From the NCBI GenBank assembly GCA_025769875.1, contig JAGFNK010000362.1:1-53806 (forward strand): a DNA stretch of 53,806 nucleotides, written 5' to 3'. Source of the stretch: Russula earlei. Lineage: Eukaryota; Basidiomycota; Agaricomycetes; Russulales; Russulaceae. Under the pieces are notes generated by a model. It worked only from the letters and a program-made list of their open reading frames with translations. It was not told the origin of the DNA and did not search any database. This document shows, piece by piece, positions 53,295 to 53,806 of this stretch (its first letter is position 1; each line of letters starts with the position of its first letter). Made by a program: the position numbers and the translations under genes.

Positions 53295-53806
53295 CCACGG
53301 GAAGCTTTCCCTGGTCCTGTCCAACAACGGAAGAGGTGAACGCGAGCGGTGGCGTTCAAGTTTCGAACTGTCAGCGGCCGGCCGCATGTGAGCCAGCAGA
53401 GCGGTGACTGGAGGAAGGATGAGTTTTGTACATATGGCAGGGAGAAATACCATTGCATACCTTTGTCGTTTTGTCAACTTTTCATTTTGCTCTCCCACAG
53501 TGTACCACAGTATCGTATGTGTGTGGTCTCAAGTGAGACCTGGAACTTGCACGTCACGGGTTCCCTCCTCTGCAGCGAGTTCAGATGCGCGCCAACGGGC
53601 ATGTGCAAGCAGGCATCTCACATAAAGGATAAAGAGTAGATCTTCCGCTGACAAGATATCTGGTGTGCAGAAATTGAGGACCCACGCATCTCCTCATGCC
53701 ACCACTTGTCACGGCCCTGCGTCCATGGAACTTCGTTCCCCATGCACCTAAGAACGAGGACATGCTCAACATGCGGGCAGACCTTGAGTGCCGAATCGAC
53801 TATTGC
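53295..53806. other. Unassigned right edge
   Basis: The sequence changes character at about 53287, where copia-2 RT stops. TGACCACGGGAAG could be an LTR start, but no second end is visible. On plus, 53676-53806 is open in one frame to the window edge ([13 protein letters not shown] and [14 protein letters not shown]) and could be an exon; I recognise no domain. Confidence 0.35.

Overview
This window is a mosaic of nested transposable elements with almost no host gene left. The elements are Ty3/gypsy chromoviruses, Ty1/copia elements, and a PIF/Harbinger element carrying a Myb/SANT gene with a short GT-AG intron. Together they suggest a filamentous fungus, most likely a basidiomycete of the Agaricomycete type. 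That assignment is inference from element type. I see no rRNA, tRNA, CRISPR array or bacterial signal. I sorted the LTRs by eye into families A to G, plus the LTR of a second copia element, using their ends and target-site duplications (TSDs).

Layout. 1-930: a remnant of a gypsy downstream ORF and a degenerate direct repeat. 942-16679: a two-gene PIF/Harbinger element (Myb/SANT gene on plus, transposase on minus, tail to tail). It is split by copia-1 (1385-14072, TSD caagg), which is itself split by gypsy-1 (5232-12624, TSD gattc), and also by a solo LTR-E (14183-15144). 16680-25143: gypsy-3 (LTR-C), carrying a solo LTR-D. 25144-27775: the 5' end of an inverted LTR-G element (gypsy-5). 27815-28294: solo LTR-B. 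28919-39520: gypsy-6 on minus (LTR-E). Its 3' LTR holds two further LTR-E insertions, and a solo LTR-A and an LTR-F lie inside the element. 39521-48827: the 3' two thirds of gypsy-4 (LTR-G). Solo LTRs B (with A inside), D, C and E lie inside it, and its 3' LTR carries a 1.6-kb near-perfect palindrome (47225-48816). 48828 to about 53287: the 5' part of copia-2. 53288-53806: unassigned.

How the parts work. Each element should encode Gag, protease, integrase, reverse transcriptase and RNase H. The gypsy integrases end in a chromodomain. Only the gypsy-1 pol (7497-10808) is fully open. The other elements carry in-frame stops, mostly TGA, of the kind C-to-T change produces.

Four observations seem most worth following. 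(1) Three distinct chromovirus lineages carry an extra ORF after the chromodomain. It has a helical middle and a composite Cys/His C-terminus; in two of them it is in frame with integrase. (2) The gypsy LTRs place a stem-loop just after the TATA box. In two families the putative first 11 nt of the transcript are exactly complementary to the sequence next to the LTR, and in a third 10 of 11 match, which points to self-priming as in Tf1. (3) A C-K-[DY]-P-Y-C-x-W-H-x-[DQ]-W module lies upstream of gag in two elements. (4) The palindrome is a foldback element with a 3-bp TSD.
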